Positions 1 through 10,485 are shown, counted from the first letter of the stretch. The stretch: DNA of 60,288 bases from Actinomycetota bacterium (GCA_009886115.1 VFJJ01000042.1:1-60288), one strand, 5' to 3'. Numbers and translations: made by a program. Notes: generated by a model not told the origin, from the sequence alone.

Positions 1-111
1 ATGAATGTGACGTTGATCAACCCGATCGCGATGGAGGATGGTCTCCGGTTCGCGATTCGTGAGGGTGGTCGTACCGTGGGCGCTGGGCGAGTCATCAAGA
101 TCCTCAAGTAA
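1..111 (+). CDS. tuf: Elongation factor Tu, C-terminal fragment
   Basis: Only the last 36 codons are inside the window; the gene is cut by the left edge. The reading frame ends in the domain III signature of EF-Tu, with [12 protein letters not shown] followed by a short ILK tail and TAA. EF-Tu delivers aminoacyl-tRNA to the ribosome as a GTP complex. Its place directly upstream of rpsJ is the usual actinobacterial arrangement (rpsL-rpsG-fusA-tuf-rpsJ), so the str operon probably lies just to the left. Confidence 0.95.
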   Translation: MNVTLINPIAMEDGLRFAIREGGRTVGAGRVIKILK

Positions 112-148
112 TCCACGGACCAACGAGCAGAGAGCGAGCGCGACGACC

Positions 149-475
149 ATGGCCGAAGCGGCCAAGCAGAAGATCCGGATCCGCCTGAAGGCGTACGACC
201 ACGAGATCATCGACCAGTCCACGAAGAAGATCGTGGAGACCGTGGTGCGGACCCAGGCGGTGGTTCGAGGTCCCGTGCCCCTGCCGACAGAGATCCACCG
301 GTACTGCGTGATCCGGTCGCCGCACAAGGACAAGGACTCACGCGAGCACTTCGAGATGCGGATCCACAAGCGGCTGCTCGACATCCTCGACCCGTCGCCC
401 AAGACCGTCGACTCGTTGCAGCGCCTCGACCTTCCGGCGGGCGTCGACATCGAGATCAAGATCCAGCAAGCCTGA
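149..475 (+). CDS. rpsJ: 30S ribosomal protein S10
   Basis: A 108-residue protein with the S10 core ([16 protein letters not shown] near the N terminus, then [19 protein letters not shown] and the [11 protein letters not shown] segment). S10 sits in the 30S head and, as NusE, also takes part in antitermination complexes. A seven-residue MAEAAKQ leader precedes the conserved start, slightly longer than usual. The ATG follows tuf by 37 bases; in-frame codons further upstream overlap tuf and have no homology. The next gene, rplC, is unusually far away for this operon. Confidence 0.97.
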   Translation: MAEAAKQKIRIRLKAYDHEIIDQSTKKIVETVVRTQAVVRGPVPLPTEIHRYCVIRSPHKDKDSREHFEMRIHKRLLDILDPSPKTVDSLQRLDLPAGVDIEIKIQQA

Positions 476-804
476 GGCGACTCGCTCGGGCGAAGCCTTC
501 GGGCTCCAGTTCGACCAAGACGGCCCAGGCATGCGAAGCTGCCGGTTCCACGCCGTGAGGTGTGGCACAACGACTCATGCAACTCGCCCGCCCGAGCACC
601 ACGGTGCCGGGCACCCGAGCGAGGCCCGACCTCGTGCGGGAAGGCAACAGGACGCGCTGCGTTCTTCCACGCATGGCTTCCCACGCACACACGTGCAGGG
701 GTGAGCTGGAACGAGCGCAGTGCACGCGTCCACGATCCGGGAGAGCCCGCTCCCCCCGATCCAGTGATCGGACAACCGTCCGGTCCGTGGAGACCACCTG
801 AGAG
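476..804 (+). other. Unusually long gap between rpsJ and rplC
   Basis: In most bacteria these two genes are nearly contiguous, but here about 330 bases separate them. I see no convincing gene: the short open frames on both strands resemble no known protein and lack ribosome binding sites. Only weak local hairpins are visible, for example GGGAG/CTCCC around 739-755. The stretch could hold a promoter or an RNA leader acting on rplC, but no clear -35/-10 pair or terminator was found. Confidence 0.5.
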
Positions 805-810
805 ATGGCG

Positions 811-1452
811 ATGGCAAGCAAGGGAATTCTCGGTAAGAAGCTCGGCATGACCCAGGTCTGGGATGCCAACAACCGTGTCGTGCCGGTGACGGTCATCCAG
901 GCCGGGCCCTGTCGCGTCGTGCAGGTCAAGACCCCAGAGAAGGACGGCTACTCGGCCGTCCAGCTCTCCTTCGGCGAGGTCAAGGCCCAGCGGCTCATCA
1001 AACCGGCTCTGGGGCACTTCGCTGCAGCCGGTGTCGAGCCAGCGAAGCACCTCGCCGAGCTGCGGGTCGACGACTCGAGTCAGTTCGCCGTGGGACAGGT
1101 CATCGAGGCCAGTCTCTTCGCAGCCGGCGACTCGGTCGACGTGACCGGCATCTCCAAGGGCAAGGGCTTCACCGGCGGCATGGCCCGACACAACTTCAAG
1201 GGCCAGGGCGCCAGCCACGGTAACCACAAGAAGCACCGGGCACCAGGCTCGATCGGCGCATGCGCCACGCCTGCCCGGGTGTTCAAGGGCACCCGCATGG
1301 CCGGCCAGCACGGCCACCAGCGGGTGACGACCCTGAACCTCGAGGTCGTCGAAGGTGACGCCGAGCGGGGCCTGCTGCTGATCAAGGGCTCGGTCCCCGG
1401 GCCGGCCGGGAGCCTCGTGTTCGTGCGCTCCGCCGTCAAGGGAGGCCGATGA
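811..1452 (+). CDS. rplC: 50S ribosomal protein L3
   Basis: L3 binds 23S rRNA and reaches toward the peptidyl transferase centre. The 213-residue product has the family start [14 protein letters not shown], the central [18 protein letters not shown] loop and the GHQRVTT segment that follows the conserved GTRMAGQHG. Two ATG codons lie six bases apart (805 and 811); the second is better spaced from the upstream GAGAG and matches family starts, so it is preferred. The stop overlaps the possible early start of rplD. Confidence 0.97.
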   Translation: MASKGILGKKLGMTQVWDANNRVVPVTVIQAGPCRVVQVKTPEKDGYSAVQLSFGEVKAQRLIKPALGHFAAAGVEPAKHLAELRVDDSSQFAVGQVIEASLFAAGDSVDVTGISKGKGFTGGMARHNFKGQGASHGNHKKHRAPGSIGACATPARVFKGTRMAGQHGHQRVTTLNLEVVEGDAERGLLLIKGSVPGPAGSLVFVRSAVKGGR

Positions 1453-1454
1453 CG

Positions 1455-2156
1455 ATGGTCGATGTCGACGTTCGTACCAAGACCGGCGCCGCGTCCGGAA
1501 CTGTGTCGCTGCACGACCGGGTCTTCGGGATCACCCCGAACGTCCCGGTGATGCACCAGGTCGTCACGGCGCAGCTCGCCGGGATCAGGGCCGGGACCCA
1601 CAGCACCAAGACCCGTGGCGAGGTGTCTGGCGGCGGCGCCAAGCCGTGGCGTCAGAAGGGAACCGGGCGGGCCCGTCAGGGCTCGACCAGGGCGCCGCAC
1701 TGGGCCGGGGGTGGCGTCGCCCACGGACCCAAGCCGCGCGATTACTCGCAGCGAACACCCAAGAAGATGGTGGCCCTCGCGCTGCGCTCGGCCCTCTCCG
1801 ACCGGGCCGCTGAAGGCAAGCTGGCCGTCGTCGACGAGCTCGGCTTCGAGACCCCGAGCACCAAGGCCGCGCTGGCCATGCTCGCTGCGCTCGGCGTGAC
1901 CAACGGTCGCGTGCTCGTCGTGCTCGGACGCGACGACGACGTAGCTTGGAAGTCGCTCCGCAACCTCTCCCGCGTCGACGTGTGCCTCCCCGAGGAGCTC
2001 AACACCTACGACGTGCTGTGCAACGACTGGATCGTCTTCACCTCGGCGGCACTCGCCACTGCGACCGACCGCTTGTCCCGTGATCCCAAGCGGGGCGATC
2101 TGGGCGCTGCAGCGGTCGAAGTGTCGGCCTCGGCCCCGAACCTGGGCAAGGAGTGA
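1455..2156 (+). CDS. rplD: 50S ribosomal protein L4
   Basis: L4 lines the peptide exit tunnel and in some bacteria represses its own operon. The protein (233 residues) shows the conserved basic loop with [20 protein letters not shown] and the [13 protein letters not shown] helix. A GGAGG lies inside the end of rplC, 9 bases before ATG 1455; an earlier ATG at 1449 overlaps the rplC stop as ATGA but would leave only 3 bases of spacing. Length is slightly above the family norm because of a 15-residue acidic and Ala/Ser tail. Confidence 0.96.
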   Translation: MVDVDVRTKTGAASGTVSLHDRVFGITPNVPVMHQVVTAQLAGIRAGTHSTKTRGEVSGGGAKPWRQKGTGRARQGSTRAPHWAGGGVAHGPKPRDYSQRTPKKMVALALRSALSDRAAEGKLAVVDELGFETPSTKAALAMLAALGVTNGRVLVVLGRDDDVAWKSLRNLSRVDVCLPEELNTYDVLCNDWIVFTSAALATATDRLSRDPKRGDLGAAAVEVSASAPNLGKE

Positions 2157-2160
2157 CCCG

Positions 2161-2454
2161 ATGAGCCGCGACCCCCGCGACATCATCTTGCGACCGGTGA
2201 TCTCCGAGAAGAGCTACGCGCTCCTCGAGACCAACGTGTACACGTTCGTCGTCGCCCACGACGCCAACAAGATCGAGATCCGTCACGCTGTCGAGTCGAT
2301 CTTCGGCGTTCGGGTGCTCAACGTGAACACGCTCAACCGCAAGGGCAAGCGCAAGAAGAACCGCAAGAACGGTAAGTGGGGCAAGCGCTCCGACCAGAAG
2401 CGTGCCATCGTCGCCCTCGCCGAGGGCGACCGTATCGAGATCTTCCAGGGCTGA
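2161..2454 (+). CDS. rplW: 50S ribosomal protein L23
   Basis: L23 sits at the tunnel exit and is the docking site for trigger factor and SRP. The 97-residue product begins [19 protein letters not shown], the standard L23 N terminus, and contains the [17 protein letters not shown] core followed by the basic [18 protein letters not shown] loop. It starts four bases after the rplD stop, so translation is probably coupled. In-frame upstream codons overlap rplD and are not needed. Confidence 0.97.
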   Translation: MSRDPRDIILRPVISEKSYALLETNVYTFVVAHDANKIEIRHAVESIFGVRVLNVNTLNRKGKRKKNRKNGKWGKRSDQKRAIVALAEGDRIEIFQG

Positions 2455-2467
2455 GGTAGGACAGGTC

Positions 2468-3304
2468 ATGCCCCTCCGCAAACGCAAGCCGACCAGCCCC
2501 GGCCGTCGGTTCCAGTCGGTCTCCGATTTCTCGGAGATCACCAAGACGACACCCGAGAAGTCACTCGTCCGGCCCAAGCCGTCGACGGGTGGCCGCAACG
2601 CCCACGGGCACATCACGTCCCGGCACCGGGGTGGTGGACACAAGCAGAAGTACCGCGTGGTCGACTTCCGTCGCGACAAGGACGGCATCCCGGCCAAGGT
2701 CGCGGCCATCGAGTACGACCCCAACCGCAACGCCCGTATCGCCCTCCTGCACTACCTCGACGGCGAGAAGCGTTACATCATCCACCCCATCGGTGTATCC
2801 GTCGGCGACATGCTGCGCAGCGGTCAGGGTTCCGAGATCCGTCCGGGCAACGCCCTGCCGATGCGCTACATCCCGGTGGGAACGACCGTCCACAACGTCG
2901 AGATGAAGCCCGGCGCCGGCGCGAAGATGGGCCGCAGCGCCGGCACACAGATCCAGCTGATCGCCAAGGAGGGTGACTACGCGACGCTGCGTCTGCCCTC
3001 CAGCGAGATGAGGCGCGTACCCATCGACTGTCGCGCCACGGTCGGACAGGTCGGCAACCCCGAGGCGTCACTCGTCTCGGTCGGTAAGGCCGGTCGATCC
3101 CGCTGGAAGGGCATCCGTCCACAGACCCGCGGTGTCGCCATGAACCCGGTCGACCATCCGCTCGGTGGTGGCGAGGGCAAGACCTCAGGTGGCCGGCATC
3201 CGGTTTCGCCGTGGGGCAAGCCCGAAGGCCGCACCCGCAAGCGTAAGAAGGCGTCTGACGCCATGATCGTCCGTCGCCGCCGCTCGCGCGGCAACCGGAG
3301 GTAA
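2468..3304 (+). CDS. rplB: 50S ribosomal protein L2
   Basis: L2 is required for subunit association and peptidyl transferase activity. The 278-residue protein has the family length and the C-terminal signature [20 protein letters not shown], including the conserved histidine, plus the [14 protein letters not shown] segment that contacts the catalytic rRNA. The ATG is preceded by a purine-rich GAGGTAGGA. It lies 13 bases after rplW and 3 bases before rpsS. Confidence 0.98.
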   Translation: MPLRKRKPTSPGRRFQSVSDFSEITKTTPEKSLVRPKPSTGGRNAHGHITSRHRGGGHKQKYRVVDFRRDKDGIPAKVAAIEYDPNRNARIALLHYLDGEKRYIIHPIGVSVGDMLRSGQGSEIRPGNALPMRYIPVGTTVHNVEMKPGAGAKMGRSAGTQIQLIAKEGDYATLRLPSSEMRRVPIDCRATVGQVGNPEASLVSVGKAGRSRWKGIRPQTRGVAMNPVDHPLGGGEGKTSGGRHPVSPWGKPEGRTRKRKKASDAMIVRRRRSRGNRR

Positions 3305-3307
3305 CTG

Positions 3308-3592
3308 ATGCCCCGCAGCCTGAAGAAGGGCCCTTTCGTCGACGACCACCTCCGGGTCAAGGTCGAGCGCATGAACGAGGCCGGAGACAAGCGAGTGATC
3401 AAGACGTGGTCGCGTCGCTCGACGATCACGCCCGACATGGTGGGTCACACCATGGCCGTGCACGACGGGCGCAAGCACGTGCCCGTGTACGTGACCGAAG
3501 CCATGGTGGGTCACAAGTTGGGCGAGTTCTCGCCGACGCGCACGTTCCGATACCACGCCGGACAGGAGAAGGCCGCGCGCAAGCGCAGGTGA
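3308..3592 (+). CDS. rpsS: 30S ribosomal protein S19
   Basis: S19 partners S13 in the 30S head. The 94-residue product opens with [14 protein letters not shown] and contains the [15 protein letters not shown] and [15 protein letters not shown] blocks typical of the family. A GGAGG located in the end of rplB is six bases from the ATG. The stop codon overlaps an in-frame GTG of rplV (GTGA). Confidence 0.98.
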   Translation: MPRSLKKGPFVDDHLRVKVERMNEAGDKRVIKTWSRRSTITPDMVGHTMAVHDGRKHVPVYVTEAMVGHKLGEFSPTRTFRYHAGQEKAARKRR

Positions 3593-3597
3593 TCCCC

Positions 3598-4353
3598 ATG
3601 CCGATCCCCACCGCAGTCACCAGCACACCCCAGGCCCGGGCCATCCTCCGGCATCACCGCCAGGCGGCGTTCAAGGTCCGTGAGGTCCTCGAGCTCATCC
3701 GGGGCAAGTCCGTCGAAGAGTCGCGGGGCATCCTGCGCTTTTGCGAGCGCGGCTCGGCCGACATCGTCCTCAAGCTCGTGAACTCGGCTGCAGCCAACGC
3801 CGAGAACAACCTCGGCATCCCCGACGACGAGCTGTTCGTCGCGGCCTGCTACGCCGACGAGGGCCCCACCATCAAGCGGTGGCGCCCACGAGCCCGAGGC
3901 CGCGCCACCCGGATCCGTAAGCGCACCTGCCACGTGACCTTGATCGTGGCGCGCTACACCGAGATCGAGCTCGGACGCCTGCGGCGCAGCGAGACCACCA
4001 CCCAAGCTGACCGTCGTCGTCGCCTGCGTCGTCGCCGGGAGCAGGACGCGGCCGAGAAGCACGAGCGCAAGGTCGCCGCTCGCGACGAGGCTCTGGCCGA
4101 GGACCACGACCACGACCACGAGGGCGCCGAGCCCGTCTCGCTCGGCAAGGCCTCGGACGTCGCCACCGAGGACGACGGCGGTCCCGCCGAGGTCATCGAG
4201 GACTCGATCATCGACGCTGACGACACGCCATCCGAGGCGAGCGCGGCTGCCGAGACGGACACGGCTGCCGAGACGGACACGGGTGCCGACACGGATGCGG
4301 ATGCGGACACCAGTCCCCCCGGGACCGGCGGCGACGCCGATGAGGAGAACTGA
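3598..4353 (+). CDS. rplV: 50S ribosomal protein L22 with long acidic tail
   Basis: L22 lines the exit tunnel opposite L4. The first ~115 residues are a normal L22 (KVREVLELIRGKSVEES, the NSAAANAENNLG helix, and the KRWRPRARGRATRIRKRTCH hook). The family usually ends near 110-150 residues, but this product has 251. The extra part is first very basic (RRRRLRRRREQDAAEKHERK), then His/Asp rich, then a Thr/Asp/Glu/Ala repeat such as AAETDTAAETDTGADTDADAD. The reading frame stays open to the base before rpsC, so the tail is real coding sequence, though its role is unknown. A GTG at 3589 is an alternative start. Confidence 0.96.
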   Translation: MPIPTAVTSTPQARAILRHHRQAAFKVREVLELIRGKSVEESRGILRFCERGSADIVLKLVNSAAANAENNLGIPDDELFVAACYADEGPTIKRWRPRARGRATRIRKRTCHVTLIVARYTEIELGRLRRSETTTQADRRRRLRRRREQDAAEKHERKVAARDEALAEDHDHDHEGAEPVSLGKASDVATEDDGGPAEVIEDSIIDADDTPSEASAAAETDTAAETDTGADTDADADTSPPGTGGDADEEN

Positions 4354-4356
4354 ACC

Positions 4357-5274
<918 letters not shown>

Positions 5275-5287
5275 GGGCCAGAGAACC

Positions 5288-5701
5288 ATGTTGATGCCGC
5301 GACGGGTCCGGCACCGCAAGGTGCAGCGGGGCCGAATGACAGGAGTCGCCAAGGGCGGCTCGAAGGTGCAGTTCGGCGACTACGGGCTCCAAGCCCTCGA
5401 GCCGGCCTGGATCACCAACCGCCAGATCGAGGCCGCTCGTATCGCCATGACGCGCCACATCCGTCGTGGCGGCAAGGTCTGGATCAACATCTTCCCCGAC
5501 AAGCCGGTCACCCAGAAGCCGGCCGAGACCCGCATGGGCTCGGGCAAGGGCAACCCCGAGTACTGGGTGGCCGTCGTCAAGCCGGGCCGCGTCATGTTCG
5601 AGCTCGCCGGTGTTCCCGAGGCCACTGCTCGGGAGGCCATCCGGCTGGCGATGCACAAGCTGCCGATCAAGTGCCGATTCATCGCTCGTGAGGAGGGCTG
5701 A
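5288..5701 (+). CDS. rplP: 50S ribosomal protein L16
   Basis: L16 shapes the A-site of the large subunit and contacts tRNA. The 137-residue product starts [17 protein letters not shown] and has [19 protein letters not shown], the [20 protein letters not shown] loop and a C terminus of standard length. A second ATG two codons in is possible, but MLMPRR is the usual family start. It overlaps nothing and is followed one base later by rpmC. Confidence 0.97.
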   Translation: MLMPRRVRHRKVQRGRMTGVAKGGSKVQFGDYGLQALEPAWITNRQIEAARIAMTRHIRRGGKVWINIFPDKPVTQKPAETRMGSGKGNPEYWVAVVKPGRVMFELAGVPEATAREAIRLAMHKLPIKCRFIAREEG

Positions 5702-5702
5702 G

Positions 5703-5915
5703 ATGGCAACCGCCTCCGAGCTCCGTGAGCTGTCCGACGCCGAGCTGCAAGACCGGCTCAACGAGAGCAAGGAAGAGCTGTTCAACCTGCGCTTCCAACT
5801 CGTGACCGGCCAGCTCGACAATGCATCGAGGATCGGGCACATCAAGCGCGACATCGCCCGGCTCCACACGATCGTCCGTCAGCGTGAGATCGCTGCCGCC
5901 GAGCAGAGCGCCTGA
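5703..5915 (+). CDS. rpmC: 50S ribosomal protein L29
   Basis: A 70-residue two-helix protein near the tunnel exit. Visible family features are [27 protein letters not shown] followed by the [18 protein letters not shown] helix. The ATG is the first in-frame codon after the rplP stop; GAGGAGGG upstream lies in the end of rplP. Confidence 0.95.
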   Translation: MATASELRELSDAELQDRLNESKEELFNLRFQLVTGQLDNASRIGHIKRDIARLHTIVRQREIAAAEQSA

Positions 5916-5929
5916 GAGGAGCGTCCACC

Positions 5930-6337
5930 ATGTCCGACCAGGCCCCGTCTGATAGCACCACGCCCGACGAGCCCTCCGCAGTGGCTGTCGCCGAGGAAGC
6001 CGTGAGCGCTGCACCCGCAGCGGTCACGGCGCCGACTGCCCCTGCGCCGTCAGCAGAAGCTCCGGCCACCGAGGCATCCGACGCCCGCCCGAACCGTCGC
6101 AAGGTTCGGGAAGGGGTCGTCGTCTCGGCGAAGATGCAGGAGACGGTGATCGTCTCGGTGATCGACAAGGTCCGTCACCCGCGTTACGGCAAGACGATGC
6201 AGCGCACCAAGCGTCTGTACGCGCACAACATCGGCAACGACGCCCGTGAAGGCGACCGGGTACGGGTCCAAGAGACCCGCCCGATGTCGAAGCTCAAGCG
6301 CTGGCGCGTTGTTGAAGTGCTCGAGCGGGCTCGCTGA
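5930..6337 (+). CDS. rpsQ: 30S ribosomal protein S17 with N-terminal Ala/Pro extension
   Basis: S17 binds 16S rRNA early in assembly. The OB-fold core starts near residue 52 with [21 protein letters not shown] and continues with [18 protein letters not shown] and [20 protein letters not shown]. The preceding ~50 residues are low-complexity Ala, Pro, Ser and Glu and resemble no folded domain. A good GAGAGGAG lies upstream of the ATG, which supports the long form. A start near the core would have no comparable binding site. Confidence 0.95.
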   Translation: MSDQAPSDSTTPDEPSAVAVAEEAVSAAPAAVTAPTAPAPSAEAPATEASDARPNRRKVREGVVVSAKMQETVIVSVIDKVRHPRYGKTMQRTKRLYAHNIGNDAREGDRVRVQETRPMSKLKRWRVVEVLERAR

Positions 6338-6386
6338 GCCTCATTGTGCACATGAGCACGCCGCACACCAGTCGAGGGAACCTCCC

Positions 6387-6755
6387 ATGATCCAGCAGGA
6401 ATCGCGACTCAAGGTCGCCGACAACTCGGGCGCCAAAGAAGTGCTGTGCATCCGCGTGCTCGGTGGCACCAAGCGTCGCTACGCCAGCATCGGCGACATC
6501 TTCGTGGCGACCGTCAAGGACGCCATCCCGGGTGCGGCGGTGAAGAAGGGTGACGTCGTCAAGTGCGTCGTCGTCCGAACCAAGAAAGAGAAGCGTCGGC
6601 CCGACGGGAGCTACATCCGCTTCGACGAGAACGCGGCGGTGCTCATCCGTGACGACATGCAGCCGCGAGGGACCCGCATCTTCGGCCCGGTTGGCCGGGA
6701 GCTGCGTGACCGGCGCTTCATGCGGATCGTCTCCCTCGCTCCGGAGGTGTTGTGA
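6387..6755 (+). CDS. rplN: 50S ribosomal protein L14
   Basis: L14 forms the bridge to 16S rRNA and is the site where RsfS acts. The 122-residue length is exact for the family; it begins [18 protein letters not shown] and contains [20 protein letters not shown] and the [20 protein letters not shown] block. A purine-rich GAGGGAAC precedes the ATG. There are 49 bases between rpsQ and this gene. Confidence 0.98.
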   Translation: MIQQESRLKVADNSGAKEVLCIRVLGGTKRRYASIGDIFVATVKDAIPGAAVKKGDVVKCVVVRTKKEKRRPDGSYIRFDENAAVLIRDDMQPRGTRIFGPVGRELRDRRFMRIVSLAPEVL

Positions 6756-6757
6756 CC

Positions 6758-7093
6758 ATGCCCAAGATGGAACTCCGTACGAAGATGAAGCTGCGCAAGG
6801 GCGACCGCGTGCGAGTGATCGCCGGTAAGGACCTGGGCAAGGAGGGCGACATCATGACCGTCCTCCCCAAGGCCAACAAGGTGATCGTCGACGGCGTGAA
6901 CATGGCCAAGAAGCACCAGCGCGCCACCAAGGCCACCCAGCAGGGCGGGATCATCGACAAGGACATGCCGATTCACGTCTCGAACGTGCAGATCATGTGC
7001 TCGAGCTGCGACAAGCCGGTTCGGATCGGATATCGACTCGAGCCCGGCGGCGCCAAGTTCCGGGTCTGCAAGTCGTGCGGCAAAGGCCTGTGA
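6758..7093 (+). CDS. rplX: 50S ribosomal protein L24, four-cysteine form
   Basis: L24 starts large-subunit assembly. The KOW motif is visible in [19 protein letters not shown], followed by [11 protein letters not shown]. The C terminus carries a CSSC and a CKSC pair about 20 residues apart, a likely zinc site found in some L24 proteins. GGAGG lies 10 bases before ATG 6758; a GTG at 6752 overlapping the rplN stop (GTGA) is an alternative that adds two residues. Confidence 0.96.
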   Translation: MPKMELRTKMKLRKGDRVRVIAGKDLGKEGDIMTVLPKANKVIVDGVNMAKKHQRATKATQQGGIIDKDMPIHVSNVQIMCSSCDKPVRIGYRLEPGGAKFRVCKSCGKGL

Positions 7094-7106
7094 GGAAGGG
7101 ACGACG

Positions 7107-7682
7107 ATGACCGTCGCAGAGCGGGTGAAGCCCCGCCTCAAGCAACGCTATGACGAACAGCTCAAGAGCGCCCTCCAAGAGGAGCTCGGGTTGCCCAACG
7201 TCATGCAGGTGCCGAGCCTGGCCAAGATCGTGGTCAACTGCGGCGTCGGCGAGGCCGTCAAGCAGTCGAACCTGATCGACGGGGCCGTCACCGACGTCAC
7301 CATCATCACCGGTCAAAAACCGGTGGTGACCAAGGCCCGCAAGTCGATCGCCGGGTTCAAGATCCGCGAGGGTCAGGCGATCGGCGTCAAGGTCACCCTC
7401 CGGGGCGATCGCATGTGGGAGTTCTACGACCGGCTCGTCACGTTGGCGATTCCCCGGATCCGAGACTTCCGAGGCCTCGATCCCGATGGGTTCGACGGGA
7501 TGGGCAACTACTCCTTCGGGATCACCGAGCAGTTGATCTTTCCCGAGATCGACTACGACAAGATCGACACGGTACGAGGTATGGGATTCGTGATCGTCAC
7601 GACCGCCCGCACGAACGACGAGGGTCGGGCGCTGTTGCGGGCCCTCGGGTTCCCGTTCCGCCGCACCGGACAGCAGGGGTGA
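7107..7682 (+). CDS. rplE: 50S ribosomal protein L5
   Basis: L5 binds 5S rRNA and contacts S13 and the P-site tRNA. The 191-residue protein has the signature [37 protein letters not shown], and [30 protein letters not shown] precedes the ATG with suitable spacing. It is followed four bases later by the S14 gene. Confidence 0.97.
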   Translation: MTVAERVKPRLKQRYDEQLKSALQEELGLPNVMQVPSLAKIVVNCGVGEAVKQSNLIDGAVTDVTIITGQKPVVTKARKSIAGFKIREGQAIGVKVTLRGDRMWEFYDRLVTLAIPRIRDFRGLDPDGFDGMGNYSFGITEQLIFPEIDYDKIDTVRGMGFVIVTTARTNDEGRALLRALGFPFRRTGQQG

Positions 7683-7686
7683 GGGT

Positions 7687-7872
7687 ATGGCCAAGAAGGC
7701 TCTGATCGAGAAGCAGCAGCGCACACCGAAGTTCAAGGTGCGCGGGTACACGCGATGCCGTCGGTGCGGTCGACCCCGGGCGGTCTACCAGGACTTCGGA
7801 CTCTGCCGAATCTGTCTCCGGGTGATGGTGCACGCGGGCGAAGTGCCCGGCGTGCGCAAGGCGTCGTGGTGA
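7687..7872 (+). CDS. rpsN: 30S ribosomal protein S14, zinc type
   Basis: A 61-residue S14 of the short zinc-binding type (also called rpsZ). The four cysteines at residues 24, 27, 40 and 43 form two CxxC knuckles (CRRC, CRIC). The rest, including [10 protein letters not shown] and VPGVRKASW at the end, matches the family throughout. The protein sits in the 30S head near S3 and S10. It lies directly between rplE and rpsH as in other spc operons. Confidence 0.98.
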   Translation: MAKKALIEKQQRTPKFKVRGYTRCRRCGRPRAVYQDFGLCRICLRVMVHAGEVPGVRKASW

Positions 7873-7888
7873 GGGGGGTGGCCGTCCG

Positions 7889-8290
7889 ATGATGACCGAC
7901 CCGATCGCCGACCTGCTCACGCGGATCCGCAACGCCAACATGGCCTTCCACGACGCGACGACGATGCCCACGTCGAAGCTGAAGGAAGCCCTGGCTGCGA
8001 TCATGCTGAGCGAGGGCTTCATCGAGGGTTTCGAGCTGAGCGACAACGACCCGCGTCCTGGGCGCACGCTCACGATCCGACTCAAGTACACCCACGACCG
8101 CAAGCGCACGATCACCGGCCTCAAGCGGGTGTCGAAGCCGGGGCTGCGGGTGTACTCGAAGGCCGACGCTGTTCCTCGGGTTCTCGGAGGCCTCGGCATC
8201 TCGATCCTGTCGACCAACCAGGGTCTGCTCACCGACCGTGAAGCGCGTCGGCGCAAGGTCGGTGGCGAGATCCTGTGCCAAGTCTGGTGA
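7889..8290 (+). CDS. rpsH: 30S ribosomal protein S8
   Basis: S8 binds the central domain of 16S rRNA, and in E. coli represses the spc operon. The product (133 residues) starts [17 protein letters not shown] and ends with the conserved [31 protein letters not shown]. Two consecutive ATG codons could both start it; a GGGGGG stretch 10 bases before the first favours that one. Spacing and order are normal. Confidence 0.97.
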   Translation: MMTDPIADLLTRIRNANMAFHDATTMPTSKLKEALAAIMLSEGFIEGFELSDNDPRPGRTLTIRLKYTHDRKRTITGLKRVSKPGLRVYSKADAVPRVLGGLGISILSTNQGLLTDREARRRKVGGEILCQVW

Positions 8291-8339
8291 CCCGGACCCT
8301 GAACTCCACCAGGGCTTCTCGAGGCAAGAGGTAGACAGC

Positions 8340-8879
8340 ATGTCCCGAATCGGTCGTACTCCCATTGCAGTTCCCGCGGGGGTCGACGTCGTGATCGATG
8401 GCGCGAGCATCACCGTGAAGGGCCCGAAGGGGACCCTGCAGCGGGAGCTCCCGGCCGACATCGACGTCGCTCTCGACGGCGGGCAGCTGGTCGTGACCCG
8501 TCCGAGCGACGAGCGTCGGCATCGCTCGTTGCACGGCCTCACCCGCACGTTGGTCTCGAACATGGTCGTCGGCGTCTCCGACGGCTATGCCAAGGACCTG
8601 GAGATCGTCGGCGTCGGCTACCGTGCCGCAGCGCCATCGCCCACTCGGCTCGAGATGGCGTTGGGCTTTTCCCATCCGGTGAACCTCGATGCACCTGACG
8701 GCATCACGTTCGAGACGCCGGCAGCGACGCGCATCACCGTGCGCGGCATCGACAAGCAGCTCGTCGGCCAAGTGGCCGCCAACATCCGCAAGATCCGCAA
8801 GCCGGAGCCGTACAAGGGCAAGGGCATCCGCTACGCGGGCGAGATCGTCCGTCGCAAGGCCGGCAAGGCCGCGAAATAA
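8340..8879 (+). CDS. rplF: 50S ribosomal protein L6
   Basis: L6 lies near the factor-binding site of the large subunit. The 179-residue protein shows two similar domains and the signature [12 protein letters not shown] at the start, [12 protein letters not shown] in the middle, and the C-terminal [22 protein letters not shown]. The ATG is preceded by GAGGCAAGAGG. In-frame codons further upstream overlap rpsH and are excluded by family length. Confidence 0.97.
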   Translation: MSRIGRTPIAVPAGVDVVIDGASITVKGPKGTLQRELPADIDVALDGGQLVVTRPSDERRHRSLHGLTRTLVSNMVVGVSDGYAKDLEIVGVGYRAAAPSPTRLEMALGFSHPVNLDAPDGITFETPAATRITVRGIDKQLVGQVAANIRKIRKPEPYKGKGIRYAGEIVRRKAGKAAK

Positions 8880-8893
8880 GGGGACGTCCCACG

Positions 8894-9256
8894 ATGAGCC
8901 TCACCAAGCGAGAGGCCCTGACCCGGCGGCATCGTCGGGTGCGCAAGAAGGTCACCGGCACGGCCCAACGGCCGCGCCTTGCCGTCTTCCGCAGCAACAA
9001 GCACATCTACGCCCAGGTGGTCGACGACGTCTCCGGACGTACGATCGTCTCCGCTTCGACCGTGGAGGCCGCGCTCCGCGTGTCCGACTCGGGGACGGGT
9101 AACGTCACGGCCGCTAAGTCGGTCGGGCAACTCGTCGGCGAACGGGCCAAGGCCGCAGGCATCGAGCACGTCGTGTTCGACCGCGGAGGTTTTCAGTACC
9201 ACGGGCGCGTCGCTGCCGTGGCCGATGGGGCCCGCGAGGCCGGGCTCGTGTTCTAG
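8894..9256 (+). CDS. rplR: 50S ribosomal protein L18
   Basis: L18 carries 5S rRNA into the large subunit with L5. The 120-residue product has [35 protein letters not shown] and ends in [27 protein letters not shown], both diagnostic. A GGGGAC precedes the ATG. It is 10 bases upstream of rpsE. Confidence 0.97.
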   Translation: MSLTKREALTRRHRRVRKKVTGTAQRPRLAVFRSNKHIYAQVVDDVSGRTIVSASTVEAALRVSDSGTGNVTAAKSVGQLVGERAKAAGIEHVVFDRGGFQYHGRVAAVADGAREAGLVF

Positions 9257-9266
9257 GGAGTTGGCC

Positions 9267-9815
9267 ATGGCTGACGGGCAGTTCGAAGAGCGGGTCATCA
9301 GCATCAATCGGGTCGCCAAGGTCGTCAAGGGCGGCCGGCGGTTCTCGTTCACGGCGCTTGTCGTCGTGGGTGACGGCGAGGGGCGTGTCGGCCTGGGCTA
9401 CGGCAAGGCCAAGGAAGTCCCGGCTGCGATCCAAAAGGGCATGGAGGAGGCCAAGAAGAACGTCTTCTCCGTACCCATGGCCGGCTCGACGGTGGTGCAC
9501 ACGATCCTGGGTCGCCACGACGCCGCTCGGGTGCTCATCAAGCCCGCTGCTCCCGGTACCGGGGTCATCGCAGGCGGCGCCGTGCGCTCGATCCTCGAAG
9601 CCGCCGGGATCCACGACGTGCTGGCCAAGTCGCTGGGCTCGTCGAACTCGATCAACGTCGCCCGGGCCGCCATCGATGCGCTGCGCAAGTTGAAGCGCCC
9701 CGACTACATGGCGCGCATCCGCGGGCTCGACGCCGAGGAGTTCGTGCCGGCCGGCCTGCTGAAGGCCTACCGCGAGTCGCAGGCCCCCAAGCGTGAGATC
9801 GTGGAGGTCAGGTAA
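9267..9815 (+). CDS. rpsE: 30S ribosomal protein S5
   Basis: S5 works in decoding accuracy and the mRNA entry helicase. Its 182 residues include the N-terminal dsRNA-binding-like domain ([36 protein letters not shown]) and the C-terminal block [24 protein letters not shown] lies just before the ATG. The stop is two bases before the rpmD GTG. Confidence 0.97.
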   Translation: MADGQFEERVISINRVAKVVKGGRRFSFTALVVVGDGEGRVGLGYGKAKEVPAAIQKGMEEAKKNVFSVPMAGSTVVHTILGRHDAARVLIKPAAPGTGVIAGGAVRSILEAAGIHDVLAKSLGSSNSINVARAAIDALRKLKRPDYMARIRGLDAEEFVPAGLLKAYRESQAPKREIVEVR

Positions 9816-9817
9816 CC

Positions 9818-10003
9818 GTGGGCGTGCTTCGTGTGACGCAGTTGAAGTCGACGATCGGGACCAAGCCCAAGCACCGGGGGACCATCCGGGCCTTGGGGCT
9901 CAAGCGCATCAACCACACGGTGGAGCTGCCCGACCGTCCTGAGATCCGCGGGATGCTCGCTCGGGTTCCGCACCTGGTGAAGTTCGAAGAGGTGAACCAA
10001 TGA
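9818..10003 (+). CDS. rpmD: 50S ribosomal protein L30
   Basis: A 61-residue L30 with the typical VTQLKSTIGTKPKHRGTIRALGL motif and GMLARVPHLVKFEEV end. It starts with GTG two bases after rpsE, with GGAGG about 10 bases upstream in the end of rpsE. Its stop overlaps the rplO start as ATGA, so the two are probably translationally coupled. Confidence 0.96.
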   Translation: MGVLRVTQLKSTIGTKPKHRGTIRALGLKRINHTVELPDRPEIRGMLARVPHLVKFEEVNQ

Positions 10004-10485
10004 AGGTGCACGATCTCAAGCCGGCCGAGGGCTCGACGCACAAGCCCCGGCGTGTCGGGCGAGGCATCGCGGGCAGGGGCGGGAAGACCGCGGGTCGCGG
10101 TGGCAAGGGCCAGCACGCCCGCAACACCGTCAAGCCGGGCTTCGAGGGTGGCCAGACGCCGTTGAACCGGCGCATGCCCAAGGGCAAGGGGTTCAAGAAC
10201 CCCTTCCGCGTCGAGTACCAGGGCATCAACCTCGACACGCTCGAGGAGTTCGAGGGCTCGGTCATCTCGCCCGAGACCCTGCGGGCCCGCGGGCTCGTCC
10301 ACAAGCACGCCTACGTGAAGATCCTCGGGCGGGGAACCGTGACCCGGGCGCTCACGGTGAAGGTCCACGCCTGCTCGAAGTCGGCCGAGGCCGCCATCGT
10401 CGCGGCCGGCGGAACCATCGAGACCATCCCGATGCCCTTCTCCGTGCGTCCCGCGGCCAAGGGCAACGCGTTGCAGGGTCGTTGA
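10000..10485 (+). CDS. rplO: 50S ribosomal protein L15
   Basis: L15 stabilises the late large-subunit assembly. The 161-residue protein has the glycine- and arginine-rich N-terminal arm (KPRRVGRGIAGRGGKTAGRGGKG), the FEGGQTPLNRRMPKGKGFKN segment and the C-terminal domain ending in FSVRPAAKG. It starts inside the rpmD stop. A 79-base gap separates it from secY. Confidence 0.97.
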   Translation: MKVHDLKPAEGSTHKPRRVGRGIAGRGGKTAGRGGKGQHARNTVKPGFEGGQTPLNRRMPKGKGFKNPFRVEYQGINLDTLEEFEGSVISPETLRARGLVHKHAYVKILGRGTVTRALTVKVHACSKSAEAAIVAAGGTIETIPMPFSVRPAAKGNALQGR

